In this document: one piece after another, positions 23,761 to 32,177 of the stretch | Layout: every line of letters begins with the position of its first letter | Numbering within the stretch: the stretch's first letter is position 1 | Source: CAVQCJ01 sp963849365 | GTDB lineage: Bacteria; Actinomycetota; Actinomycetes; Prado026 | Direction: 5' to 3' | Assembly (NCBI GenBank): GCA_963849365.1 | Contig: CAWKHA010000004.1 | Location: forward strand, 1 to 64,000 | DNA: 64,000 nucleotides | Program-made: the position numbers and the translations under genes | The notes under the pieces: generated by a model | Seen by the model: the letters and a program-made list of their open reading frames with translations, nothing else | Told to the model about the DNA's origin: nothing | Databases searched by the model: none

Positions 23761-26700
23761 GTGTCAACGCCGACCGCGCAGCGCCGCACGCTGATGCGCT
23801 GGGTGGTCGCGAGCAGCCTGCGTTTCCGGTACCTGGTCGCGGCCGCGGGCCTGGCGGTGACCGTGATCGGCGTGGGCTCGCTGCAGGACACGAGGGTCGA
23901 CGTCTTCCCGGAGTTCGCGCCGCCGCGGGTGGTGATCCAGACCGCCTGCGTCGGGCTGTCGACCTCCGACGTCGAGCAGCTGGTCACCGTCCCGCTCGAG
24001 CAGGCGCTGAACGGCATCCAGGGGCTGGACGGACATGCGCTCCAAGTCGGTGCCGCAGCTGTCCTCGATCGAGCTGCTGTTCACGCCAGGAGCACCGACC
24101 TGCTCCGCGCGCGGCCAGCTGGTGCAGGAGCGGCTCGACCAGCGTCGCGCCGACGCTGCCGACCTGGGCCGCGCCGCCGGTCATGCTCGCGCCGGTCTCG
24201 GCGACCGGCCGGGCCATGCAGATCGGGATGACCTCGAAGGACCACTCGCTCATCGAGATGTCGATGACGGCGTACTGGACGATCCGGGCCCGGCTGCTGC
24301 ACGTGCCCGGGGTCGCGAACGTGGCGATCTGGAACGAGCGGCTGCAGATGATGACGGTCCAGGTCGAGCCGCCGAAGCTGACCGCCAAGGGCGTCACCCT
24401 CGACCAGGTCATGGAGGCGACCGCGGACGCCGTCGACTCCGGCCTGCTGCGGTTCTCCTCCGGCAGCGTGATCGGCACCGGCGGTTCGATCGAGACCCCC
24501 AACCAGCGCATCGGCGTGCGCAACATCCTGCCGATCGTCACGACCGCCGACCTGGCGCGCGTGATCGTGACCGGGGATGCGGGTCAGACCGTACGGCTCG
24601 GCGACGTCGCGACGGTGGCCGAGGAGCACCAGCCGCTGATCGGCGACGCGATCATCAACGGCAGCCCCGGCCTGCTCCTCGTCGTGGAGAAGCTCCCCTG
24701 GGCGAACACGCTGCAGATGACCGCAGGGCGTCGAGGACGCCATCGACCAGCTGCGCCCGGGGCTGCCGGGGGTCGCGTTCGACACGCAGGTCTTCCGGCA
24801 GGCCGACTTCATCGAGCTGGCCATCCACAACCTCACCCAGGCGCTCGTGCTGGGCTTCCTGCTCGTCGTGGTCATCCTCGGGCTCTTCCTGTTCGAGTGG
24901 CGGGTGGCGCTGATCAGCCTGCTGACCATCCCGCTGTCGCTGATCGCGACGATGCTCGTCCTGTACTGGCGCGGCGCGACGATCAACACGATGACGCTGG
25001 CCGGCCTGGTGATCGCGCTGGGGGCGGTGGTGGACGACGCCATCATCGACGTCGAGAACATCGTCCGGCGGCTGCGTCAGGAACGCCTGTCCGGGGGCGG
25101 GCGGTCGGTCACGTCGGTGATCCTGGAAGCCTCGCTCGAGGTCCGGAGCCCGATCGTCTACGCGACGCTGATCATCGTCGCGGCCGCCATCCCGGTCTTC
25201 CTCCTGCAGGGCCTGACCGGAGCCTTCTTCAGACCGCTGGCGCTGTCGTACACGCTCGCGATCGTCGCGTCGATGGTCGTCGCCCTGACGGTGACGCCTG
25301 CCCTGACGCTGATCCTGTTGCGCAACGCACCGATCGAGCGGCGCTCCTCGCCGATCGTGACGCTGGCTGCAGCACGGCTACACCAAGGGCCTGCTGCGGA
25401 TCATCGGCCGGCCCCGCGCGGTCTACGCGACGTTCGGCGTCATCACGATCGCCGGCCTGCTAGTCGTGCCGCAGCTCGGCCAGTCGCTCTTCCCGGCGTT
25501 CAAGGAGCGCGACTTCCTCATCCACTGGGTCAGCGTGCCGGGGACGTCGGACGCGGAGATGGCCCGAACCACGACGGCGGTGAGCCACGAGCTGACGGCC
25601 GTCCCCGGGATCCGCAGCTTCGGCGGCCACATCGGCCAGGCGCTCCTCGGTGAGGAGGTCGCCGGGGTGAACTTCGGCGAGAACTGGGTCAGCCTCGACC
25701 CGTCCGCGGACTACGACGCGACGGTGGCCGCGATCGACAAGATCACCGCTCAGCACCCCGGGCTGTTCCACGAGGTGCAGACCTACCTGGACGAGCGGAT
25801 CGAGGAGGTGCTCACCGGGAGCAAGGAGGCGATCGTCGTGCGCATCTACGGCGAGGACCTCGCCATGCTCCGGGAGAAGTCCCGGGAGATCCTGGACCTC
25901 CTGGCCGGCATCGACGGCGTCGTCGACGCGCACTCCGACATCTCCACCGACGTCCCGCAGATCGAGGTGACGGTCAAGCTCGCCGAGGCGGAGAAGTACG
26001 GCCTCAAGCCCGGGGACGTGCGGCGCGCCGCCGCGACGTTGGTGGCGGGCGAGGAGGTCGGCGACATCTTCCGCACGGGCAAGGCGTACGACGTCGTCGT
26101 GTGGAGCCCACCGGCGACGCGCGGGAACGTGACGGACATCGAGCAGCTGCCGATCGACACGCCGTCGGGCAAGCAGGTCCTGCTCGGGACGTGGCCACGG
26201 TCGCCCTGGTCCCCAACCCGAACGCGATCGACCGCCAGGGTGACTCGCGGCGGCTCGACGTGGGCGCCAACGTCGAGGGCCGTGACCTCGGCTCGGTGGT
26301 CGTCCGACCTGAAGACGAAGCTCGCCGGCGTGAAGTTCGACCGCGGCTACCACGCCGAGGTGCTCGGCGAGTAGCAGGAGCGGCAGACCGCCCAGAGCCG
26401 GCTGCTGGCCACGGCCGGGGTCACCGGCATCCTGATCCTGCTGCTGCTGCAGGCGTCGTTCCGAGCTGGCGCGCTCGCCCTGCTGGTCTTCCTCACGCTG
26501 CCGATGGCCCTGGTCGGCGGGGTGATCGCGGCCTGGATCGCCGGCGGCATCGTGTCGCTCGGGTCGCTGGTGGGCTTCTTCACGGTCTTCGGCATCGCCG
26601 CCCGCAACGGCATCCTGCTGGTCAACCACTGCCAGCACCTGGAGCAGGAAGAGGGCGAGACCTTCGGCCCGGCCCTGGTCGTGCGCGGCGCGCGGGAGCG

Positions 26701-26940
26701 GCTCGCGCCCGATCCTCATGACGTCGCTGGCGACCGGTCTGGCGCTCGTGCCGCTGGTGGTGCTCGGCGAGCGTCCGGGACACGAGATCGAGCACCCGCT
26801 GGCCGTCGTCATCCTGGGCGGGCTGGTGACCTCGACCCTGCTCAACCTGTTCGTGGTTCCGTCGCTGTACCTGCGGTTCGGACACCGACCGGCCGCAGCT
26901 CCCGCCGTGGTGCCTCAGGGAGGACCCCATGTCGCGTGAC
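23761..26940 (+). pseudogene. Second RND heavy-metal efflux transporter, multiply frameshifted
   Basis: A complete CusA/CzcA-type pump can be followed from start to end only by switching frames. Breaks lie near 24030, 24092, 24113, 24145, 24725, 25368, 26192 and 26304, an in-frame TAG sits at 26372-26374, and a further shift lies near 26712. Segments remain well conserved between breaks, e.g. VVDDAIIDVENIVRRLR (TM4), VPQLGQSLFPAFKERDFLIH, YGLKPGDVRRAAATLVAG and FGIAARNGILLVNH. Order and spacing match the intact pump upstream. Either a recently inactivated duplicate or a locally error-rich sequence. Confidence 0.85.
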
Positions 26941-27762
26941 GTCCGGATCAGGGCTTTCGTCCTCGTACCCGTGCTGGCAGCGGCTCTGGCCCTGGCCCTG
27001 CCCGGCAGCGCCGGCGCCGCTGCGTCGGCCGGGAGCACGGTGACGGCCGGCTCGAAGTGGTTCCCGCTGCGGCCCGGGACCGAGTTCGTCTACGACGGGA
27101 CGGTCGTCGACGAAGAGGGCCCGCACGCGCACCGGATCATCTTCACCGTGACCGACCTGGTCAAGCGCGTCGACGGACGGCTGGCCGTGGTCGCCTGGGA
27201 CCGCGACTACCAGGACGGCGAGCTGACCGAGGCGGAGCTGGCGCTGTTCGTCACCGATGACAACGGCGACGTCCGGACCCTGGGCGAGTACCCGGAGGAG
27301 TACGAGAACGGGACGTTCGCCGGAGCGCCGAGCGTGTGGGTGTCCGGCCTGGCCGGGGCCAGGGGCGGGGTCCTCGTCCCGGGGCACCCCCGGGTCGGGA
27401 CTCCACCCTTCGTCCAGGGACGGGCACCGCGGATCGACTTCTTCGACATGGGGCAGGTGTTCCAGCGCGGGGCGCACGTCTGCACGCCGGCCGGCTGCTT
27501 CGACGAGGTGACCGTGGTCGAGGAGTGGGGCCCGCTGGCCCCGGAGGACGGCAAGCAGCTGAAGTACTACGCGCCCGGAGTCGGGCTGGTCCGGATCGCG
27601 GCCGAAGGCGGAGACGCCCCGGAGGACATGAAGCTGACCCGGCTGGTGCACCTGGGCCCGGACGCCCTCGACGACGCCAACGACCAGGCGCTGCGCCTGG
27701 ACCGCCGCGGCGCGCGGATCAGCCCCGTCTGGTCGAAGACCCCGCCCGCCTACCGTCGTTGA
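26929..27762 (+). CDS. Secreted hypothetical protein of the RND locus
   Basis: The 277-residue product has a Sec signal (about 1-31, ending SAGAAASAG) and a long extracytoplasmic domain beginning WFPLRPGTEFVYDGTVVDEE. It contains HVCTPAGCFDEVTVVEEWGP with two Cys close together, and YYAPGVGLVRI near the end. The start overlaps the end of the broken pump gene by 12 bp, so it probably belonged to the same operon. No enzyme motif is visible. A role in envelope or metal handling is only suggested by position. Confidence 0.75.
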   Translation: MSRDVRIRAFVLVPVLAAALALALPGSAGAAASAGSTVTAGSKWFPLRPGTEFVYDGTVVDEEGPHAHRIIFTVTDLVKRVDGRLAVVAWDRDYQDGELTEAELALFVTDDNGDVRTLGEYPEEYENGTFAGAPSVWVSGLAGARGGVLVPGHPRVGTPPFVQGRAPRIDFFDMGQVFQRGAHVCTPAGCFDEVTVVEEWGPLAPEDGKQLKYYAPGVGLVRIAAEGGDAPEDMKLTRLVHLGPDALDDANDQALRLDRRGARISPVWSKTPPAYRR

Positions 27763-27852
27763 GCCGGCCCGGCCGCCGGCGTGCCGGCAGCGGGACCAAC
27801 GCCTCTGCCCGGCCCGGCCCGGACTCCGTACGGTCGGGTCCGGAGGTGTGCC

Positions 27853-28596
27853 ATGACGACCTCGACCACTCAGGTGGTGTCCCCGCAGCCTCAGGTCCCA
27901 CCGGCACGCGGCCGCACCCGGGAGCCGTCGGGTGGGCGGATGGTTGCCCTGTGGAAGGCGGTCGTCGTCGGGTCGGTCGCGGCCGTCGTGGTCGCGCTGG
28001 CCGCGGTCGCGCTGACCGCAGTCGTCGCGAACGGGCGGGCCGATGAACTCGACAAGACGGTCGGGGCGCTCGACACGCAGGTGACGGCGCTGCAGGCGCA
28101 GGTCACGTCGCTGGCCGCGCAGAACTCGGCCCTGACCGGCCAGGTCTCGGTGCTGCAGGGCCAGGTCAACACGCTCACGATGCAGAACTCGGCCCTGCGC
28201 GCAGAGCTCGGTACGGCCATGGTCGTCCCGACGGTGACGTACGGCGCGGCGCTCGAGCAGACCGGCCTGTTCGCGGGCTCACAGGCCTACCTGCTGGTCC
28301 TCGACGTGACCGTCCACAACCCGTCGGGCACGGACGCGGCGCAGTTCTCGACGTTCGACTTCCGGCTCAAGGGCCCCGACCAGACGGTCTACCCGCTGCT
28401 CGAGAGCTCCGCGGTCGCGGGGCAGCCGCGGTTCGCCCGTGGCGTCGAAGGCCTGCCGGGTGGCCGCGTCCAGATCCAGGGCCAGCAGCTGGCCGCCGGG
28501 GAGACGGTGAGGGGCTCGCTCGTCTTCTACGTCACCAAGCCGGTCACGACGTTCACCGTCGTGTACCACGGCACGACGCGGACCGTCCGGGTGTGA
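27853..28596 (+). CDS. Membrane-anchored coiled-coil protein with C-terminal beta domain
   Basis: The 247-residue product has a disordered N-terminus (1-35), one transmembrane helix (about 37-60), a heptad-rich coiled coil (about 65-120; repeated LDTQVTALQAQVTSL and LQGQVNTLTMQNSALRAEL) and a C-terminal domain of about 110 residues resembling DUF4352-type immunoglobulin-like folds (AYLLVLDVTVHNPSGTD; GSLVFYV). ATG 27853 follows GGAGG. The stop overlaps the next GTG. Extracytoplasmic role unknown. Confidence 0.75.
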   Translation: MTTSTTQVVSPQPQVPPARGRTREPSGGRMVALWKAVVVGSVAAVVVALAAVALTAVVANGRADELDKTVGALDTQVTALQAQVTSLAAQNSALTGQVSVLQGQVNTLTMQNSALRAELGTAMVVPTVTYGAALEQTGLFAGSQAYLLVLDVTVHNPSGTDAAQFSTFDFRLKGPDQTVYPLLESSAVAGQPRFARGVEGLPGGRVQIQGQQLAAGETVRGSLVFYVTKPVTTFTVVYHGTTRTVRV

Positions 28597-29177
28597 GCTA
28601 CCTGGCCGTCGCGGCGCTCGTCTTCGGCGTCAACCTGATGCCCCTGTTCGGGCCGCCCACCTGGGCGGTGCTCGTGCTCGTCAACGTCAACACCGATCTG
28701 GCGCCGGTGCCGCTCGTACTGGTAGGGGCGGCAGCGGCGGCGTCCGGGCGCTTCGTGCTCGCCCTGTCGTTCCGCGGGCTCTCCGGCTGGCTCCCCGAGC
28801 GGTACGTCGCCAACACGCGAGCCGCCGGCAGCATGCTCACCGCCAGCCGGAAGGGCATGGTCGCGGGGTTGGGGTTGTTCGCGCTCTCCCCGGTCCCCTC
28901 GGCCCAGCTCTTCGAGGCGGCCGGGCTGATGTCGCTGCGGCTGGTACCGCTCACGGCTGCCTTCTTCGCCGGTCGCCTGGTCAGCTACTCGCTGTACGTG
29001 GCCGGCGCGAGCGCGGCGCAGAACACCGGGCTCGGGCAGCTGCTGAAGGACTCGCTCACCTCGCCGTGGGCGATCGGTCTGCAGATCCTCCTGCTCGTGG
29101 GCCTCGCCCTGCTCGGCCGGGTCGACTGGGTCGGGATCAAGGCCCGCCGCGCCGCCCCGAAGAGCCTCGACGGCTGA
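28593..29177 (+). CDS. Polytopic membrane protein, possibly VTT/DedA-like
   Basis: The 194-residue product has about five hydrophobic segments, opening LAVAALVFGVNLMPLFGPPTWAV and containing SRKGMVAGLGLFALSPVPSAQLFEAAGL, which recalls small SNARE-associated (VTT) proteins. GTG 28593 overlaps the preceding stop (GTGA), so it is translationally coupled. It is the last gene of the rightward RND/envelope run, followed by a strong terminator. Function unknown. Confidence 0.7.
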   Translation: MSYLAVAALVFGVNLMPLFGPPTWAVLVLVNVNTDLAPVPLVLVGAAAAASGRFVLALSFRGLSGWLPERYVANTRAAGSMLTASRKGMVAGLGLFALSPVPSAQLFEAAGLMSLRLVPLTAAFFAGRLVSYSLYVAGASAAQNTGLGQLLKDSLTSPWAIGLQILLLVGLALLGRVDWVGIKARRAAPKSLDG

Positions 29178-29230
29178 CCCTCCCGCTGCCCGGCGCCCCT
29201 TCCCCGCCGCCCCTTCCCCGCGCCGCATCC

Positions 29231-29298
29231 CGCGACTTGTGCGCGTGTCTTGGGGCTAAACGGGGCGGTTTAGGCCCAAGACGCGCGCACAAGTCGCG
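29231..29298. terminator. Long palindrome between convergent genes (family A)
   Basis: 31-bp arms (29231-29261 and 29268-29298) with two mismatches around a 6-bp loop. The arms contain GACTTGTGCGCG and TCTTGG. It sits between the stops at 29177 and 29317, so it probably terminates both transcripts. Confidence 0.8.
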
Positions 29299-29316
29299 GA
29301 ACCGGGGTGGCGGGGC

Positions 29317-30030
29317 TCAGGCGGGCAGGATGTTGATCACCCGGGCGAGCACGACGACGATGACGGACAGCGCGATGACCGACTGCAGCGCCATCAGGCC
29401 CTTGACGCGCCGGGTCAGCGGCAGCGTGTCCGTGGGGCTGAACGCGACGACCGTCGTGAACGAGAGGTACAGGTAGTCGGCGAACCGCGAGTGCCAGCCC
29501 GGAGGCACCAGCTCAGGCACGGTGGTCTGCGTGAAGAGGAAGTCGGGGTATCCCGGCTCCGGCGACAGCCGGGCGACCGGGCCGCCGCCGTCGATGTGCC
29601 AGTACAGCAGCGCGAAAGTCACGATGCCGGTGGAGAGCACGAGCCCACCCGCGACGAGCAGCCGCGGCGCGTTCGCAGACACACCGCCCTCGGTCCCGCC
29701 CATGAGCACGACCGCGACCAGCCTGATGGCGGCCGTGGTGTTGGCCACCGCCATGAGGCCGAACAGCAGGCCGACCAGCGGGCGAGCTCCCCGCGGCACC
29801 GGACCGGGCAGGGCGGCGATCAGCAGCAGCAGCGCGAACACTGCCAGCTCGATCAGCGGAACGACGAGCGGGGGCCCCAGTCTCAGCCGCGCGGGAACGA
29901 CCACCTGCGGCACGACGACGACGAGGATCGCGATCAGCGGGCCGGCGTAGCTGTCCGGACGCGTGGCCGGCGCGGGCGAGGGGGCGCCCCGCGCGTCGTC
30001 GTCGCCGGGTGCGGGATCGAGGCGCTCCAT
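29317..30030 (-). CDS. Ion-channel-like membrane protein
   Basis: The 237-residue product has hydrophobic segments near 30-45, 52-72, 80-100 and 120-140, then a pore-loop-like stretch DYLYLSFTTVVAFSPTDTLP followed by a final helix ending ARVINIL. This resembles two-TM potassium-channel-like (Ion_trans_2) proteins, but a true GYG selectivity filter is missing. ATG 30030 overlaps the TGA of the preceding 27-residue gene (TGATG), implying reinitiation. A longer frame to 30081 would overlap that gene. Confidence 0.75.
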   Translation of the reverse strand: MERLDPAPGDDDARGAPSPAPATRPDSYAGPLIAILVVVVPQVVVPARLRLGPPLVVPLIELAVFALLLLIAALPGPVPRGARPLVGLLFGLMAVANTTAAIRLVAVVLMGGTEGGVSANAPRLLVAGGLVLSTGIVTFALLYWHIDGGGPVARLSPEPGYPDFLFTQTTVPELVPPGWHSRFADYLYLSFTTVVAFSPTDTLPLTRRVKGLMALQSVIALSVIVVVLARVINILPA

Positions 30031-30113
30031 CAAGAGAGCGCGACGAGAGCGCCGACGGCGAACGCGGCCGCGACCAGCCACACCAGCGTGGGCAGCACGC
30101 GCACGAACTTCAT
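30030..30113 (-). CDS. 27-residue single-helix membrane peptide
   Basis: Short frame MKFVRVLPTLVWLVAAAF... ending VGALVALS, essentially one transmembrane helix with two basic N-terminal residues. GGAGGT stands 6 bp before its ATG, the best ribosome site in the neighbourhood. Its stop overlaps the channel-like gene start, and the Rieske gene ends 17 bp upstream. It may be a small subunit of the membrane complex formed by its neighbours. It is below the size most gene finders report. Confidence 0.7.
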   Translation of the reverse strand: MKFVRVLPTLVWLVAAAFAVGALVALS

Positions 30114-30119
30114 CGCAGC

Positions 30120-30125
30120 ACCTCC
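30120..30125 (-). promoter_or_regulatory. Ribosome binding site of the 27-residue gene
   Basis: Reads GGAGGT on the minus strand, 6 bp from ATG 30113. It supports this short frame as a translated gene. Confidence 0.7.
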
Positions 30126-30129
30126 GGGC

Positions 30130-30585
30130 TCATGCGGTGAACACGCTGTCGTCGCGGACGACCACCGTGACCTTGGGCAGCGGCCGGCTCGCCGGCCCGG
30201 AGACGACGGCCCCGGTGCGGGCGTCGAAGACGCTGCCGTGGCACGGGCAGCTGATCGAGTCGTCGCGCACCGCGTCCACCTGGCAGCCCTGGTGGGTGCA
30301 CGTGGCCGAGAAGCCGTGCACGCTCCCGGTCTGGTCCCGCACCAGGACGATGTCGGCCTGGTCGAGGACCACGCCGCCGCCGGCCGGGACCTGGGCGAGC
30401 GCGACCAGCCGGGTGCCAGCCGAGCCGCCAGACAGCGACGGGCCGTAGCCGTTGGCGGCCGCGGTCCCGGGCTTGGCCTGCGCGGCCGAGCTGTTCCGGG
30501 CCACGACGAAGCCGGCCACCGCGGCCACCGCGGCGAGGAAAGCGCCGGTGAGCGCCGAGCGGCGGGTCAGAGGCTGGATCGGCAA
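30130..30585 (-). CDS. Rieske [2Fe-2S] protein, Tat-exported or anchored
   Basis: The 151-residue product begins MPIQPLTRRSALTGAFLAAV, a twin-arginine signal or anchor. The Rieske domain (about 60-150) has both cluster motifs, CTHQGC and CPCHGS, giving 2 Cys and 2 His ligands, with the usual VFDARTGAVVSGPA after the second box. It transfers electrons at the membrane surface. It sits between a DUF6529-like membrane protein and the peptide/channel genes, all leftward and closely spaced. Not part of a bc1 operon in this window. Confidence 0.9.
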   Translation of the reverse strand: MPIQPLTRRSALTGAFLAAVAAVAGFVVARNSSAAQAKPGTAAANGYGPSLSGGSAGTRLVALAQVPAGGGVVLDQADIVLVRDQTGSVHGFSATCTHQGCQVDAVRDDSISCPCHGSVFDARTGAVVSGPASRPLPKVTVVVRDDSVFTA

Positions 30586-30595
30586 GGCTCGCTCC

Positions 30596-31159
30596 TCACG
30601 TCAGCGGTACGCCGGAGCGGGTGAAGAACCACAGCGCCGACGTCAGCCAGGCCAGCACCAGCGCGCCGAACACCGTCCCGCCCAGCACCGGGAGCAGCCA
30701 GCCCGGCATCCCGCGGACCCGCAGGCCGAGCATCTTCGCGGCGTACGCGCCGTAGAAGACGCAACCGGCGACGCCGTGCGCCAGGACCCGCGCGTCGGTG
30801 GTGGCGAAGCCGAGCGCCCAGATGCAGTGGAAGGCGACCGGGAGCGTCAGCACGAAGCCGGCCGTGCCGCTCCAGCGGTGCGTCACCGGGACCCAGGCCG
30901 GGGCCGAGCCGCCCCCCGGCAGCCGGCCCCACATCCACAAGGCGGTGGCGAGCTGGACCAGTACGAAGAGGACGGCAGCGGTGCTCAGCCACACCTTCAT
31001 CTGCAGCATGCCGGAGAAGCCGAGCGTGAAGAGCGGGCGGCCGGCCGGCTCGTGCACGCGCCCGTAGACGCCCAGGACCACGGTGACCGCGGCGCCGAAC
31101 AACAGCACCCCGGCCAGCGCCGGGGTCTGGCGGGTCGGAGCGGGCGCTGCCGTCGTCAC
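30596..31159 (-). CDS. DUF6529-like membrane protein
   Basis: The 187-residue product has five hydrophobic segments and conserved His residues in helices or loops (VTHRWSGTAGFVLTL, AFHCIWALGF, VLAHGVAGCVFYGAY), a pattern suggesting b-type haem ligation, though this is not proven. GTG 31159 has GAGGACC upstream. The frame is open to 31222 without a ribosome site. It lies 10 bp upstream of the Rieske gene. The pair may form a small membrane redox unit. Confidence 0.75.
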   Translation of the reverse strand: MTTAAPAPTRQTPALAGVLLFGAAVTVVLGVYGRVHEPAGRPLFTLGFSGMLQMKVWLSTAAVLFVLVQLATALWMWGRLPGGGSAPAWVPVTHRWSGTAGFVLTLPVAFHCIWALGFATTDARVLAHGVAGCVFYGAYAAKMLGLRVRGMPGWLLPVLGGTVFGALVLAWLTSALWFFTRSGVPLT

Positions 31160-31330
31160 GGCGGTCCTCGGGTGGGCAGGGGGTGGCGAGCAGGAGCAGC
31201 GTCCCGCTCGTCGGCACCGCACGCAAGGGGACGCTCCGCGCCGGTCGGCAGGTAGTCCAGGTACTGAACAGGTACCCGTTCAGGTAGTTCTGCGCTCCAA
31301 TCCGCGTGCCGGTAGCCGCACGCTCCCGGC

Positions 31331-32176
31331 GTGCCATCACTCCACGCCGGTGCGCCGACCACCGATGAGCAACAGCGCCGGGCCGCCGCCACACCGAGCC
31401 TGCAGGCGATCGACGCCGACATCGGGAGCTGGCGCGACGGCCTGCTCGACGAGGTCACCAAGGCGGTCCTCGAGGCGGCGCTGGAGGCCGAGCTGGTCGA
31501 GCACCTGCGCGCCGGCGGCGCGGACCCGCTGGCCCGGCGCGCGGGCGGCAACTGCCGCAACGGGACCCGGGCCAAGACAGTGCGGACCGTGGTCGGCCCG
31601 ATCACCATCGATGCCCCGCGGGACCGCTGGGGGACCTTCCAGCCGGTCACCGTCGGCAAGTGGCAGCGGCGCGTTCCCGTCCTGGACCGGCTGGTCCTGC
31701 CGATGGCCGCCGCCGGTGTCACCCTCCAGGACTGCGTGGAGCTGCTGGCGGTCGCCCACGGCCGGGCGGTCAGCCCGCGCCTCGTCGTGAGCATGGCGGC
31801 CTCGGTCCGTGCGCGCCTGGACGGCTGGCACGAACGACCGCTGCCGTCCGCGTACGCCGCCGTCCTCCTCGACCGTGCGGTGGTCCGCTCGCGCAGTCTG
31901 GACGCCGTGGCCCGGCCGGTGCACACGGCGGTGGGAGTGTCCACGGACGGGCACCGAGACCTGCTCGGACTGTGGATGCGGCCCCCGCAGGAGCTGCCAG
32001 GCGGGTGGTGCGACTACGTCGCCGGCCTGCGCACGCGCGGGCTGGTCGAGGTCGACGCGGTCGTGACGGACGGCTGCGAACCGCTCGAGGACACCCTGGC
32101 GGCGACCTGGCCGCAGGCCACCGTGCATCTGCGAGCCGCCGGCGCGCACGATGACACGGCGCGCCGGCGGGCTTGA
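31331..32176 (+). pseudogene. IS256/Mutator-family transposase, C-terminally truncated
   Basis: The 281-residue frame matches the N-terminal part of IS256 transposases (usual length about 400): LEAALEAELVEHLRAGGADP, GNCRNGTRAKTVRTVVGPI, PRDRWGTFQPVTV, then LLDRAVVRSRSLD and STDGHRDLLGLW. The C-terminal third with the last catalytic Glu is absent, and the frame ends 1 bp before the stop of the regulator gene. No terminal inverted repeats were seen. It is a remnant, probably inactive. Confidence 0.75.
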
Positions 32177-32177
32177 G

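Noticed and set aside
23040..25463. An 807-residue single frame across the lipoprotein and second RND pump
   Set aside because: It is real pump sequence only from about 24145 to 24725. The rest is out of frame with the recognised proteins.
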